The notes under the pieces: model-generated
The model's input: the letters and a program-made list of their open reading frames with translations, nothing else
Databases searched by the model: none
What the model was told of the DNA's origin: nothing
Assembly (NCBI GenBank): GCA_025331125.1
Contig: JAOALB010000117.1
Location: 1 to 64,000, forward strand
Direction of reading: 5' to 3'
Source: Mycogone perniciosa
Taxonomy: Eukaryota > Ascomycota > Sordariomycetes > Hypocreales > Hypocreaceae
Length of the DNA: 64,000 nucleotides
In this document: positions 9,658-20,444 of the stretch, piece after piece
Position numbering within the stretch: position 1 is the first letter of the stretch
Layout: every line of letters begins with the position of its first letter
Position numbers and translations under genes: made by a program

Positions 9658-10144
9658 ATGCACATGAACTCAGTTCTCATCACCGCTCTCACTGGGCTGG
9701 CCCAGTTTGCCAACGCTTTCGATTGCGTAAACGCGACCATCTGCGTCGACGGCATCAATAAATGCAATGTGCCTTGGGGAGGGTAAGTGTTACCATCAAC
9801 ATTACTTTCTTCCTCGCGCGGAAACTTGAAGCTGATGTGAGACACAGGTGCTATAACCCGTGTTATGAACCTGCTCCTTCGCCGCCGCCTTGCACCACAA
9901 CGGACAACTGCAGCACTCGGACGGTCTGCATTGATATGATTAACAGCTGCGGCATGATGTACGGAGGGTAAGTTATCTTTAATAGCACACCTGTGGATGA
10001 CATTGTGGCGCTGACTTGGCAACGACTAGATGTGTTCCTGATTGCAAGCCGTGGCCTACATTTCCTGTACCCCCTTGCCCAACGTCTACGTTGGCAACTG
10101 TCATCAAGTCTCCTGTCCCTGTGGAGGCGTGTCCAACCAAGTGA
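9658..10144 (+). CDS. Small secreted cysteine-rich protein with two tandem six-Cys repeats
   Basis: Three predicted exons, 9658-9782, 9848-9967 and 10030-10144, encode 119 aa. Both introns have GTAAGT donors and lengths of 65 and 62 nt. Residues 1-20 (MHMNSVLITALTGLAQFANA) form a signal peptide. The mature part has two homologous units. Unit 1 has Cys 23, 29, 36, 43, 47, 57; unit 2 has Cys 63, 69, 76, 83, 87, 98. A matching core is CVDGINKC / CIDMINSC followed by GGC. Each intron splits the same Gly codon of its unit in phase 2, so exon and intron were duplicated together. Size, secretion and high Cys content fit an apoplastic or extracellular effector-like protein, but no function can be assigned. 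I know of no named domain for it. Confidence 0.8.
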
Positions 10145-10386
10145 ATGAGAATTCAAGGGTGGTGAGAGCACATTACCCATAGATGGCTGTGCATGACGGG
10201 ATGAGCTCTTGAGTGTTATTGTTTGAAGATCTTTATGGGACATGCAGACACGATTTTATTTCCAAAGTATTGTAGCATTACGTAGTCTGTTTGGATGTTG
10301 GCCTCCGATGAAAAAAAAATCCTTCTTTGCCTCCAAACTAGCTTGAGCTCGCTGTTCTATCTCAACGTTTCTAAATCCTGTTGCGC

Positions 10387-11889
10387 CTAGTAATAGGAAT
10401 TCCCAGGTGTCGAACTTCTCCCATAATCCGTAGCGCTCTCAGGGAACGCACCAATTGGGGCCGATGGTGCGCCGCGGACTTCATCGTCCGAGCTCATCTC
10501 TTCGCCAAAGCCTTCATCGCCTTCTGGTGGTGCCCTCATGGCTTCCAGAACGTCTCGGTCTAGACTGGGGGGCTGGTACGGCTTGATCGTGTGTATTTCA
10601 CGGCCTGACGGCATTTTGGTTAATAGGGCATTTATCGGGGGAATGGATCTCGTGTTCATCTAGATGAACCATTAGCAAACGTGCAAGGGTAGACATGAAT
10701 AAGAGGTACATACTGTGTCATTGATTTTGTTCCACTTGGCGTCGAGCATTTCAAGAATCCTCGTCTCTTCCAGTTTGCCGGCGTCAGCACCCCAAGTAGT
10801 CTCTTTATCAACCCGGCGATCCTCTCTCCTCTCATTTAGATTGCTTCTTAACCGGCTCAAGCTCAGCCCTTTCTTGGCATCCTTAACTTCCACACCAAGT
10901 TCCTGCAGACCAGCTCGCACCCAGGCAATACCCTCTGCCGTCTCACCACCCAATTCAGCATCAATGCCAAAGAATCGACATGCCTTGGCGCGACTAGTTT
11001 TTTGGAAATCATCAATATATCTTAACAGGCCTTGGTTGATCTTGTTTGATCCGGATCCAGCTGACTGGCATAGTGAGGCTGCCTTGGCCGCATGCTCAGA
11101 CGCTGCGAGACATAGACGAGCATAGAGGTGTGCGCGAACCTTGGGGATGTCAGGAGCCTTGAACATCCATTCCTTGTCGTTCTTATTTCTATCCTGTGCC
11201 ACAGCTGCCGGATATGGATCGTCTTTGAAAACAGCCAGGAGCGTCGCCTCCGCGTGGGCTAGAGAGGCCATCGCGCGGAGGGTTGTGGGGGCAACATCGG
11301 CAGAAGGGGCACTACCGATGATTTGCTCGCTCCGCGTAGCGATGTAGTCGTATATAGAGGCCTCATCGAGGAGGTATTTGGTCGCTGTCGCCACAGCTGT
11401 TGTCCTCTCTTGCATGCCGAGAAAGTCGGTGTTAGTGGAGTATAGGGGCTGCAGCACAGATCTTGCCGTCAAGGCATAAGCAAGCCCCAATGTTGACAAT
11501 ACGAAGGATATCTCATGCTCCAAAGACGTAACTTTGACTCGGGATCTTTCACGGCCAGGAACGAGTTCGCCCGAAAGTGTCGGCCGCCATGAGATGGACA
11601 GAGCTGTCTTCAAGACAACACTGATGGGCTCGCCTCCCGGAAGACCCTGGCCGCCCAATCCAGCATCAATGGCCAGCAAATATGGAAGATAGCTTTCAAG
11701 GCTCGAAATGACTGTGGCGAGGCTAGAAGTTTGCGATGATGGCGGAAGTCGTTTGTGTTTCTTCAGCACGTCTCGGACGACCCCGCGATATGTACTTGCG
11801 CTGAGCGGCAGTGAAGGGTGAGAGTCACAGCTGAAATAGGACGAGAAGGAGAAGGAAGATGTAGTCGGAAGAACGAATGGAAATGGCAT
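10387..11889 (-). CDS. palC: pH-response regulator PalC
   Basis: Exon 1 is 10714-11889 and exon 2 is 10387-10659, with a 54-nt intron (GTATGT...TAG), giving 482 aa. The N-terminus (MPFPFVLPTTSSFSFSSYF) and the following segment are characteristic of fungal PalC, a BRO1-domain protein. The C-terminal exon carries the PalC-type tail around MPSGREIHTIKPYQPPSLD. PalC links the ambient-pH sensing complex at the plasma membrane to ESCRT-III through Vps32/Snf7, leading to proteolytic activation of PacC. It is divergent from ALG6 with 335 bp between starts. The splice joins KINDT to MNTRS in frame. Confidence 0.9.
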
Positions 11890-12224
11890 CTTTTCTAGAA
11901 GTCTGAACTGTCCCTTTTCAGCTATGATGAGACTTAACAGCCCAAATAAGAAGCAGAAGTGGCCTAATGAGAAGGATCATGTCCAAACTCTTGGCATTGG
12001 CAGCATTGACGTTGATGTCTTTAGACAGTGCATTATCATGTAGAATCCGCACCGTGCGCTGTCATAATCGTAGCGCCTAGCCGGGGTTTCGCCGCGCGGT
12101 GAGACACGGGAAGAGCTCCACCAATATTCCCCAATATGGGAGTTCTGGGGTAAAGCTCCAGGTGTCATGTCCATGTAGGCGCGACACTTCTTCACCACGA
12201 GCAGCCCTATTCCATGCGGTGACA
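11890..12224. promoter_or_regulatory. Shared divergent promoter palC / ALG6
   Basis: 335 bp between two outward-facing starts. No TATA box is seen on either side. Confidence 0.5.
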
Positions 12225-14054
12225 ATGTCAACTTCGAGTCCCTCGCTGCATAAGCCTCGCCGCAAGCCTAAGAAGCCCGGCAATGGCGCTGACAGGCCCT
12301 CGCGCTCCCGGTCCGAAGCTCTCGTGCGCACGCCGGCGTTCCCCCTGGCAGCTTTTCTGTGGCCTGCCCGCACCTCGTTGTCGCAATGGGAGGTTCTGCC
12401 GCTGGTGTTGATGGTCGCTGGGCTCTTCAGGTGGGCGGCTGGGCTTTGGGGATATTCAGGTATAGCATATCTGTCGCACCAACTCCCAACTAAGTGAGGC
12501 TTACATGTGATCCCAGGATTCCAGCGGCCGCCTCTGTTCGGCGACTACGAAGCGCAGCGACACTGGATGGAGATCACCACACAGCTTCCCATCTCCCAAT
12601 GGTACTTCCACGACCTCCAGTGGTGGGGATTGGACTACCCTCCTCTCACTGCGTATCACAGCTGGGCGCTGGGCAAGATCGGAGCCCTGATTAACCCGGA
12701 GTGGTTTGCGCTCCTCACATCCCGCGGCTCCCACGACCCGACGTTGAAGATCTTCATGAGAGCGACCGTCATTGTCTCCGAGTATCTCATATTCATCCCT
12801 GCGGCTGTTGTCTTTGTGCGACGGTTTAGCCGACTCAACGGAGTGGCTACTTGGACCAGCAATCTCGCCCTCGTCGCAATTCTGATGCAGCCAGCAACGA
12901 TGCTTATCGACCATGTCCATTTCCAATACAACACTGTTATGCTCGGTTTCGTGGTGGCAAGCATGTCGAGTATGCTTGCTGAGAGATACATGTGGGCTTC
13001 GGTCTTTTTCGTCGCCGCTCTGGGGTTCAAGCAAATGGCCCTCTACTACGCCTTCAGTATCTTTTCCTACCTGCTCGGAAGGTGCATCACTACAGGAATC
13101 AACCCTGCAAGGCTGTTGGGTATTGTAATTGTGACAATCGTCTCATTTGCAGTCCTGGTTCTGCCGTTGGCGCTCGGTACGCTTTACGACAAGCGACAAG
13201 GCATAAGCGCGAGACCTGGACTTGATGGGCCTCCTCCGCCGCTTCCCATATTCCCCTTTATCACCAATTATATTGATACCGAACACTTCTATTACCCTGT
13301 TGTAGAGCAGCTTGTCCAGATGGTGCACCGCGTATTCCCCTTCTCGCGTGGTTTGTTTGAGGACAAGGTTGCCAATTTCTGGTGTGCTCTCAATGTTGTC
13401 ATCAAACTGCGTCAATACCCTGTGGAGCTTCTCCAAAAAGCCGCCCTTGGCGCCACATTTCTCTCTATAATACCGCCTAACCTCATTCTATTCCTTCGTC
13501 CAAGGAAGTCGACCATGCCACTGGCTTTTGCAGCCACCGCGTGGGGCTTCTTCCTCTTCAGCTGGCAGGTTCATGAGAAGAGTGTTCTGCTCCCGCTGAT
13601 GCCAATGACTCTACTCCTGGCTGGGAAGCAAGGGATGAACGGCGAAGTCCGTGCGTGGGTGGGCTTTGCAAACCTGCTCGGGGCCTGGACCATGTTTCCT
13701 TTGTTGCACCGCGTTGATCTCAGGGTACCGTATGCCGTCCTCACACTCCTCTGGGCGTATCTTTTGGGACTGCCTCCAACCTCTTGGAGCGCGCCTTTCC
13801 AGGACGGACAATCCCTGCTCGCCCAATGGGGCACAGCCTTGCTGCAGGGAAGCTTTTATGTCGTCATGGCATTATGGCATGTCATGGAGGCATTCGTTGC
13901 GCCACCTCCTGGTAAGCCGGATCTATGGGTTGTGGTGAACGTGGGCGTTGGCGCCGCTGGCTTTCTGATCTGTTATTTATGGTGTTTCTGGAGATTACTG
14001 CGGGAAAGCGACTTTTTCTCGTCCCAAGGCAAGGCCAAAACAAAGACGCAATGA
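12225..14054 (+). CDS. ALG6: Dolichyl-P-Glc:Man9GlcNAc2-PP-dolichol alpha-1,3-glucosyltransferase (ALG6)
   Basis: Exon 1 is 12225-12459 and exon 2 is 12517-14054; the 57-nt intron (GTATAG...CAG) joins GLWGYSG to FQRPPLFGDYEAQRHW, giving 590 aa. ALG6 adds the first glucose to the lipid-linked oligosaccharide on the lumenal side of the ER. Diagnostic ALG6/ALG8-family segments are DYEAQRHWMEIT, WGLDYPPLTAYHSW and DHVHFQYN; the FGDYEAQRHW form matches ALG6 rather than ALG8. Many hydrophobic segments fit the multi-pass topology. An unusual basic N-terminal extension of about 45 residues (KPRRKPKKPG) precedes the first membrane segment. Confidence 0.93.
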
Positions 14055-14923
14055 GAGCATATCGAAGATGAGAAATTTCCGGCTCGAAAAAGCGGGCAAA
14101 CTCGTCACCACGCTATGTGTTGAGCTGTCCTCTTAAGGTCTGCTAGAATAGTAGGGATTGGATGGACGACTTTCCGCCCGATGCATGTAGCATATAACGC
14201 GGGCGAAGAGGATGAACAAGCCGCGTCCCTTTGAAAGCCGCGTGCTGTCCACTTCAGAGCCGCGCCGAGATAGATCCAATTGTCGCCAGGCGTTGGTGAT
14301 GTATCAGGGACATGACACGATAGAGCAACCAAGCGGTCACAATATTAGCAATAAGTCCAGTCCGTTTGCTTAAATTATATAGCCAATTCAAGATCACATC
14401 AGAGATCCAGATATGTGAAGTGTGTTTCATCATCATTCCAACTTCTGTTCTTTGATCACTTCAGGCACACTCTCGACACTGCCTGTTGCTGGCCCGGGCG
14501 TATGCATAGTCACATGGTGGCCCTTTGACTGTCGAGTTTGAAGTTGACTCCAAAGCGATGTTTTCAGTTGTCAGGAGAAATGCCGACCTTTCTGTTGGGT
14601 GCATTTATTGGTCAGATCTGATTCTTGAAGGACACATGAGCTAAGTGTCCGAAGATGTTTCAGAAGCCGTGACTTGTCACCATGATGTTGCCACAGCTTC
14701 CCGATCATGGTGTCGCAAGGGCCAACTCGCTCGTATCAACGACGCCCTGACCAAAAGTCTTTGATGTGCGTGGGGATGCTTCCACCTTCTCAAATATCTT
14801 CTATCCAACAGCGATCTATCCATTTGTTCCCCTCCTCTTCTTCTGTTTGCTGAGCCATGTTGTGTGTACATCAGTCGATACTATCATGCTCTGATGTTTC
14901 GGCTCAGCGCATCATCCTATGCC
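14055..14923. other. Intergenic
   Basis: The ALG6 3' UTR and the promoter of the cupredoxin gene. A run of C/T-rich sequence at 14,825-14,850 precedes the latter. No gene is seen. Confidence 0.5.
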
Positions 14924-16538
14924 ATGATGCGAACCATTCAGCGTGTGGCTCTCGCAGCCCTGTTCCTGAGCAGAGTCGTCCGCAGTCAAAATACAGTAAC
15001 GGCGGAGGTCCAGCCAACCATCACCCTCACGACGACTATTAAGATATATCGATCGACAACATCAACTACCAGTACGCCTACGCCTCATTTCACACTTCCG
15101 CCACCGGTTTCGACCATCACGACAGATCCGTTTACAGATATTGCGCCGCCGCCTTCTTCATCGTCAGAAGCCCAAACAAGCAGTGGGAGTGAGACGACTT
15201 CAACCCGTCCGTCAACAACCTCTACCCCTGAACCAACTACGTACACAATCAGTGTTGGTGCGGTAAGTATTCACTCGCCTTCTTAATGCTATGTATCCCG
15301 GCCTGTATACTAATTCTCGTGTGCAACTTAGACCAAATACAGGTTTACTCCTGACACCCTCACGGCAGCGGTCGGGGACATGGTCGAATTCAAGTTTTTC
15401 CCAGGCGAGCATTGGATCATTCGTGGAGATTATGGCTTCCCATGTGTTCCCTATGAATACATTGGCAAGAATCGCCAGGGCTTCTCAAGCGGACTTCGGA
15501 AAGTTGATGCTGCTAACGATGATGTATGTCTCCTGACGCCGATTCTCTTTTTTTTTCGTCCTTGGAAGATGGTCTGGGATTTAAATTTGATCTAATTATC
15601 GAAATAGGCCCCAAAGTTTACTCTGAGGATCAACGATACAAGTCCAGTGTTTTACTATTCCGGAGCACCAAATGCGTGTGTCAACCACCACATGGTCGGT
15701 GTCATTAACCCCGTAAGACTCCCCCCTTCTAAGAGAGTTTGTCTACGCAGGTGATGGAGTTAATATGACAGACAAGTGCTAAATTGGATTTCTATCAGTC
15801 TTCGGATCTCACTCTAGATGGATACATCAGAAATGCCAAGGGAGTCGAGTATCAACTTGTGCCAGGCGATCCCTGGCCTCCGGGGGATGATCCCAGCTCA
15901 GACTCAGGTACAGGCAACAAGTCAAAACACCCCGAAGGCTCCTCATCGCCAGGCATAAGCGTCGGCCAAATCGCAGGAATCGCCATTGGCGGCGTAGCCA
16001 GCCTCGCCCTCGTAGCAGGAGCGTTCTTCTTCTACGGTCGCCAGAAAGTTCAATATCCCAACCACAGCAGCACTAATATCGAGTCTGGACTCGGGCCTCC
16101 AAAAGCGAAGCCTTGGGAGGCTAGTATTAATGACAACACAATGAGTCAAAGTCGGAATCAGAGTCTCATGGCAGAGATATCTGGTCCGATAGGACCTCAG
16201 CCGCAACGGCCAGTGAACGATTCGACGTATTTCTATCATCCTGTTACGGCGCAGGTTGTGGGAGAGCTTGAGGGGAGCGCAATATCACCGCAGTGAGTTT
16301 TGTTCTCCTAATATTGATCTGCGAGTTTTAACATCAGGGTTGTGATAGTCCTCCGCGTCTACCATCTATCGTGAGAGATAGTCAAAATGGATGGGATCAT
16401 ATTGGTCCTGTTGAGTTACCTGCCTCAAATGACCCTGGGAACTCACCATTGCCTGATTACGACGAATGCACTGGTCGACATCGTGTTTTCTCTTGGGCTG
16501 CGCCAGAATCATCGTATCGACCAGAGATGAAGTTGTAG
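14924..16538 (+). CDS. Membrane-anchored extracellular cupredoxin-like protein
   Basis: Five predicted exons, 14924-15262, 15332-15523, 15608-15712, 15772-16292 and 16349-16538, encode 448 aa. In order: a signal peptide at residues ~1-21, a Ser/Thr/Pro-rich stalk at 22-112, a cupredoxin (plastocyanin-like) domain at 113-212, a short linker, one membrane helix at about 279-300 followed by a basic stop-transfer, and a ~145-aa cytoplasmic tail. The domain is recognised from KYRFTPDTLTAAVGDMVEF, the FSSG loop and the MVGVINP end. The copper site looks altered: His140 is present, but the usual second cluster reads NACVNHHM (Cys201, His204, His205, Met206). Copper binding is therefore uncertain. 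The family is common in fungi as extracellular Ser-rich proteins. The start could also be at 14894 or 14927; 14924 leaves a normal signal peptide. If the last intron is retained, the protein ends at residue 386. Confidence 0.82.
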
Positions 16539-17001
16539 GAAGGACATTGCGATATGCTTAACCAACAACATGGAAAGGGAGGCAAAGGGAGATATAGCTG
16601 ACACAGTTCAGAGGGATGGTACATGATTTACAGGGTGAAATTCGGATTATAGGTACTGTAAGATTAGTCGCAACATATCAATCAAACTTCATGTAACCTG
16701 AAGCAGTTGGTCGCGGTTCAGCCCGAGTTAGAAGTCCCAACTGGGCGTGTATGAGACAGAAAATCACGGCACAACATCACTTCAAGAGGGAAAAAATGGG
16801 CACGAATTGGTTCGAAAAACGGCAAGTCGTCAATGTCATTAACTGGATATTCTATGTCGGCTTTACACAGACCGCCAAGCCAGCCATGAGCAGTCAATCC
16901 TCCCACGCCAAAGACATGCAAGAACCGCCGCACAACATGCTCGTAACTTTTCCGAAATTCGTGAAGGCTCGTTTCTTTGCGAATTCTTAATAAGAAAGCG
17001 C
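16539..17001. other. Intergenic, convergent 3' regions
   Basis: 3' UTRs of the cupredoxin gene and RPP2 facing each other. No gene is seen. Confidence 0.6.
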
Positions 17002-17462
17002 TTAGTCGAACAGGCCGAAACCCATGTCCTCGTCGGACTCCTCCTTCTCTGTAAAAACATGTCAGCAGCAACTCTTTCACTAGGAGCAATATCCCGGAGA
17101 GGTGGATAAAACGTACCCTCCTCCTTGGCCTCCTCGGCGGCCTCCTCGGCGGCAGCGCCACCAGCGGCACCACCAGTGGCGGCAGCAGCACCGGCACCGC
17201 CAGAGGGAACGGAAGCGAGCTTCTGGGAGCCAGCGGCGATCAGCTGCAAAATTGTTAGTACTCTCTCCAAATCCGTCCGTTTCTAGTTTATCTAGGATCA
17301 TACCTCGTTGATGTCCTTGCCCTCGAGCTCAGAGATGAGCTTCTCCAGACGCTCATCGTCGGCCTCAATGCCAACGGAGCTGAGGACCTTCTTGATGTCA
17401 TCGGCGGAGGGAGCGGTGTTGCCGGCAAGGCCGAGGAGGAGGTAAGCGGCGAGGTGCTTCAT
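17002..17462 (-). CDS. RPP2: 60S acidic ribosomal protein P2
   Basis: Exons 17304-17462, 17117-17243 and 17002-17048 encode 110 aa, the usual P2 length. Introns are 60 nt (GTATGA...CAG) and 68 nt (GTACGT...CAG). The N-terminus MKHLAAYLLLGLAGN, the Ala/Gly-rich hinge and the C-terminal ESDEDMGFGLFD tail are diagnostic of the ribosomal stalk protein, which forms P1/P2 dimers on P0 and recruits elongation factors. It is divergent from SPT2. The 5' leader seems to contain at least one further intron. Confidence 0.97.
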
Positions 17463-17473
17463 TTTGTTTGTTT

Positions 17474-17603
17474 CTAGAGAAGAATTGTTAAAACAGGTTC
17501 GATTGCGATCTTGGAGGGGCAACAGCTGCGACAACAGCGGCGACGACAGCGACGTCGTTTGAATCACGCGCTGAGCAGTGAATGACGATCGTGATATACT
17601 CAC
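17474..17603 (-). other. Probable 5' UTR intron of RPP2
   Basis: On the minus strand a GTGAGT donor at 17603 and a CTCTAG acceptor at 17474 would remove 130 nt and place AAACAAACAAA directly before the start codon. A second CTCTAG acceptor-like site lies just upstream, near 17,618, leaving a very short exon of about 13 nt. Leader introns are common in fungal ribosomal protein genes. Confidence 0.5.
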
Positions 17604-17860
17604 TTGTCTGGAGTTTCTAGAGGAACACGAGAAATCAATCAATTTAACCGCGAGTTGGGCGGAGACTGAAGCCTTCGAGTTCTGTGGTGATAGTTGTCGG
17701 CGTGTCGAAGAGAAAAAGTTCCTGCAGCAGAAGTAGACATACAATTTAGATCTGTGGGCGCTAAAAATCGTGCTTAGGCGAAAAAAAAAGTACCCGCTTT
17801 AGGGCGTGGGGCCCAGCCACATCTCGCTCTTCTGCACCGCCACTCATATTTGATCACAAG

Positions 17861-17868
17861 GTCACGTG
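17861..17868 (+). promoter_or_regulatory. GTCACGTG site between RPP2 and SPT2
   Basis: A full match to the Cbf1 consensus, 399 bp upstream of the RPP2 start and 405 bp upstream of the SPT2 start. In Candida albicans, Cbf1 takes part in ribosomal protein gene control, so the site is a plausible target of the CBF1-type factor at 29.3 kb. Confidence 0.45.
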
Positions 17869-18272
17869 GTCATGACTTGGCAATTGCCAATGTGGCGCAC
17901 GCGGATTTCAACTGTCCCTGTTCCGCCAAGTGGTGAGTTAGACCTTCACTCAACGCCTGTTCAGTTTCTTTTCAGCCATCTTTCGATACCCCCAAGTCTT
18001 CTTTTCCCTGCTTTTTCCAGCATCAAAACCTTTCCTTGGTCATTTCCCCCTCAGTTTCTCTCTAAAACCCGAGTCGAGCGCGCGGTGTCCATCGAGAAAC
18101 GATATCCAACAAAAGATTTGTCTGTTCGCGTGAAGGCCGTTCTTTTGCCACCAAACAAGCAGAGGTGCGACACGATTTATGAATAACGACCTCTAACAAC
18201 TACACCGCGGTCACCCAAGGCTTCGGCCACGCTTCTCTCATTCTAGAGGATTAAGGGTAGACCAGTGACACG

Positions 18273-19379
18273 ATGCCGGTAAGTTACTACTAGTTCCTTC
18301 GACTATATTATTCACCAAGCATGTCAAGCTGATCGCGCTCACGGTATCAGATCGGGGATTTGTTGGCTCAGATAAGCGGCGGTAAGTCGACGGGCAACCC
18401 GGCGCCGGTTGTACCACGACCAAGCGCTGCTCCTATCAAGCGGAAAGCAGATGAGGATTTGCGGAGCGCTGCCTCCAAGACACCGCGTTTATTCACTCCG
18501 CTTGCGAAGACGCCTCAAAGGCCGACAAATGGCATCTCCAAACCAACACCGGCTCCTTCAAGACCCGTGAGCAATGGCAATCGGACCATCAGGCCTCAGG
18601 TGGCTAGCAGGCCACCGCCACCGCCCGTGGATTCCAAGCCAAAGGCACCACCAAAGAAGGGATCTTATGCCGAGATCCTAGCCCGAGCTCAACGGGCCCA
18701 GGCCGTGATGGGCCAGGTCGGCAAGATTCAACATAAAAAGGCAGAAGCCGGCGCGTTGAAGAAGGACAAAGACAAGGTAGAGGCAAAGCCGGTGCCATCG
18801 GCTCCACAAGGCAAGAAGCCTACAGGTTACACAGGAACAGCAAAACCAGTGCAACGCAACGGCACAAACGGAAGCGCACCTTCGAAACCCGATCGAAACG
18901 GAACCGCCGCTCGAGCCAAGCCCGTGACGCCTGCGAAGAAGGCTGGTGAAGCTGAGATCGAGAAGAAGGTTAAGAAGGCGGTTTCGGCAACAACAGGGTA
19001 TACCGGGACTGCTCGTCCTAAGCCAGGGGCCGCATCGAGAAAGAATAGCGCCCCACGGGGTGGTGCTTTGCTCAATGCGCCTGCCCCTAGATCCGGCTCG
19101 TCGAAACGATCGAAGTACGAGGATGACTATGATGAGGATATGGACGACTTCATCGATTATGATGACGATGAGGATGCCGGTCCCCAATACGGCTACGATT
19201 CAGATGGTTCTTCCGACATGGAAGCCGGCATGGATGATATTTATGACGAGGAGCGACGCGCCGAACAAATCGCCCGTCGAGAAGACATTGAGGAGGAGCG
19301 ACTCGAAAAGTCCCTCAAGGTGGCAAAGGAGGAGAGGAAGCGCAAAGCCCTGGAGGCTCTTCGTGCCAAGCGTCACTAG
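18273..19379 (+). CDS. SPT2: SPT2-type chromatin protein
   Basis: Exon 1 is only two codons (18273-18278, ATG CCG); a 72-nt intron follows and exon 2 runs 18351-19379, giving 344 aa beginning MPIGDLLAQISGG. SPT2 is a histone H3-H4 chaperone acting in transcription and chromatin maintenance. The central part is basic and Pro/Lys-rich with two copies of YTGTA(K/R)P. The C-terminal SPT2 domain combines a very acidic stretch (residues ~262-300, DEDMDDFIDYDDDED) with a charged helix (REDIEEERLEKSLKVAKEER). The mini first exon is needed because the long frame has no upstream ATG. Confidence 0.88.
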
Positions 19380-20444
19380 GTGAAGACCACCAATCCATGC
19401 ATGCATACAAAGGGGTCTCTCACGAGGGGACGTATTGCGACGAAGAATACCTCACTCTTGTAGGGCCAAACCTGGGGGCCGTGGAGATGTCTAGGGGATG
19501 GTGAGGCAAGACGGTGGCGGCGTTCAGAGAAAGGCTGTCAGGTCATTAGCGACGGAGTTTTTTTGTCGAATTCTTACGTGTTTTGTACACAGTACGGTTT
19601 ATGCATTTAAGGGGCGCTGAATAGCTTTTTGTGACTTGAACAATACCAAATACTGGACTACTACTCCGTACTGCCTCTACAATCAGTCGTTCCAAAACAT
19701 AAACTTTGTTGTTGTATATGAAGTGCCCACACAGCCCAAGTAGCTAGTTTAGCAAGACACTCTCTAACTCGACGTGAATAGCTCTTCCCATCATACCTCA
19801 TAGTTGCCTCTCCTCTCATCCTAGTCTGAGCTAATTCATTGTTAATCAAGACTTCGTTAAGAATTCATGCATATGCATTGGTCGTCCGAAAGAGAATCCA
19901 GCAGCTCAAAGGATTATAATAACAGAAATTCCAACCATGCATGTATTGAAGCACACAAACTGCAAAAGCTCTACCAACACGCAATTTTATTAAAAAAACA
20001 AAAGTCATCAATCGTAGGGAAGGCAACAAACTTCCTGTCCCTTGTAATGCTACTTGTTCTCGCAAGGCAGACTAGCCGCGATGCATTGCCTGAGCCTGAC
20101 AACGTAGAACAGCAAACACCATGATGTCTCATGAACGATAAAGACAATCTGTAAAACCAAGGTAGACCAGGGTCATTTGGATCTTGGTGAAAAAAACGTA
20201 GGATCAGTGTGCTTACTGACCAACATAATCTCCGATCCAAATAATCAGTTTACACTTGCAAATAGTAAGAAAGAAAAAAGCCAACGACCTCCGAAAAAGT
20301 ACAGCGTGCAAAAACAAAATGTACATGAACATAAAAACTGAGCCACTCAAAATGCAGCGGGGGGTAAATGCGATTGATGGGTGTTGTTTTGCCTTCTTGG
20401 AACGTAAAGATGAAGACTTCTCAGCTCCAACGCGAATTCAGTGA
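19380..20444. other. Intergenic, convergent 3' regions, AT-rich
   Basis: 3' UTRs of SPT2 and the NUFIP-domain gene. AT-rich from about 19,600. A TACTCCGTAC motif lies near 19,664-19,673. No gene is seen. Confidence 0.55.

Noticed and set aside
12501..13030. Long open frames antisense to ALG6
   Set aside because: They mirror the coding strand of a clear ALG6 exon and contain no domain of their own.
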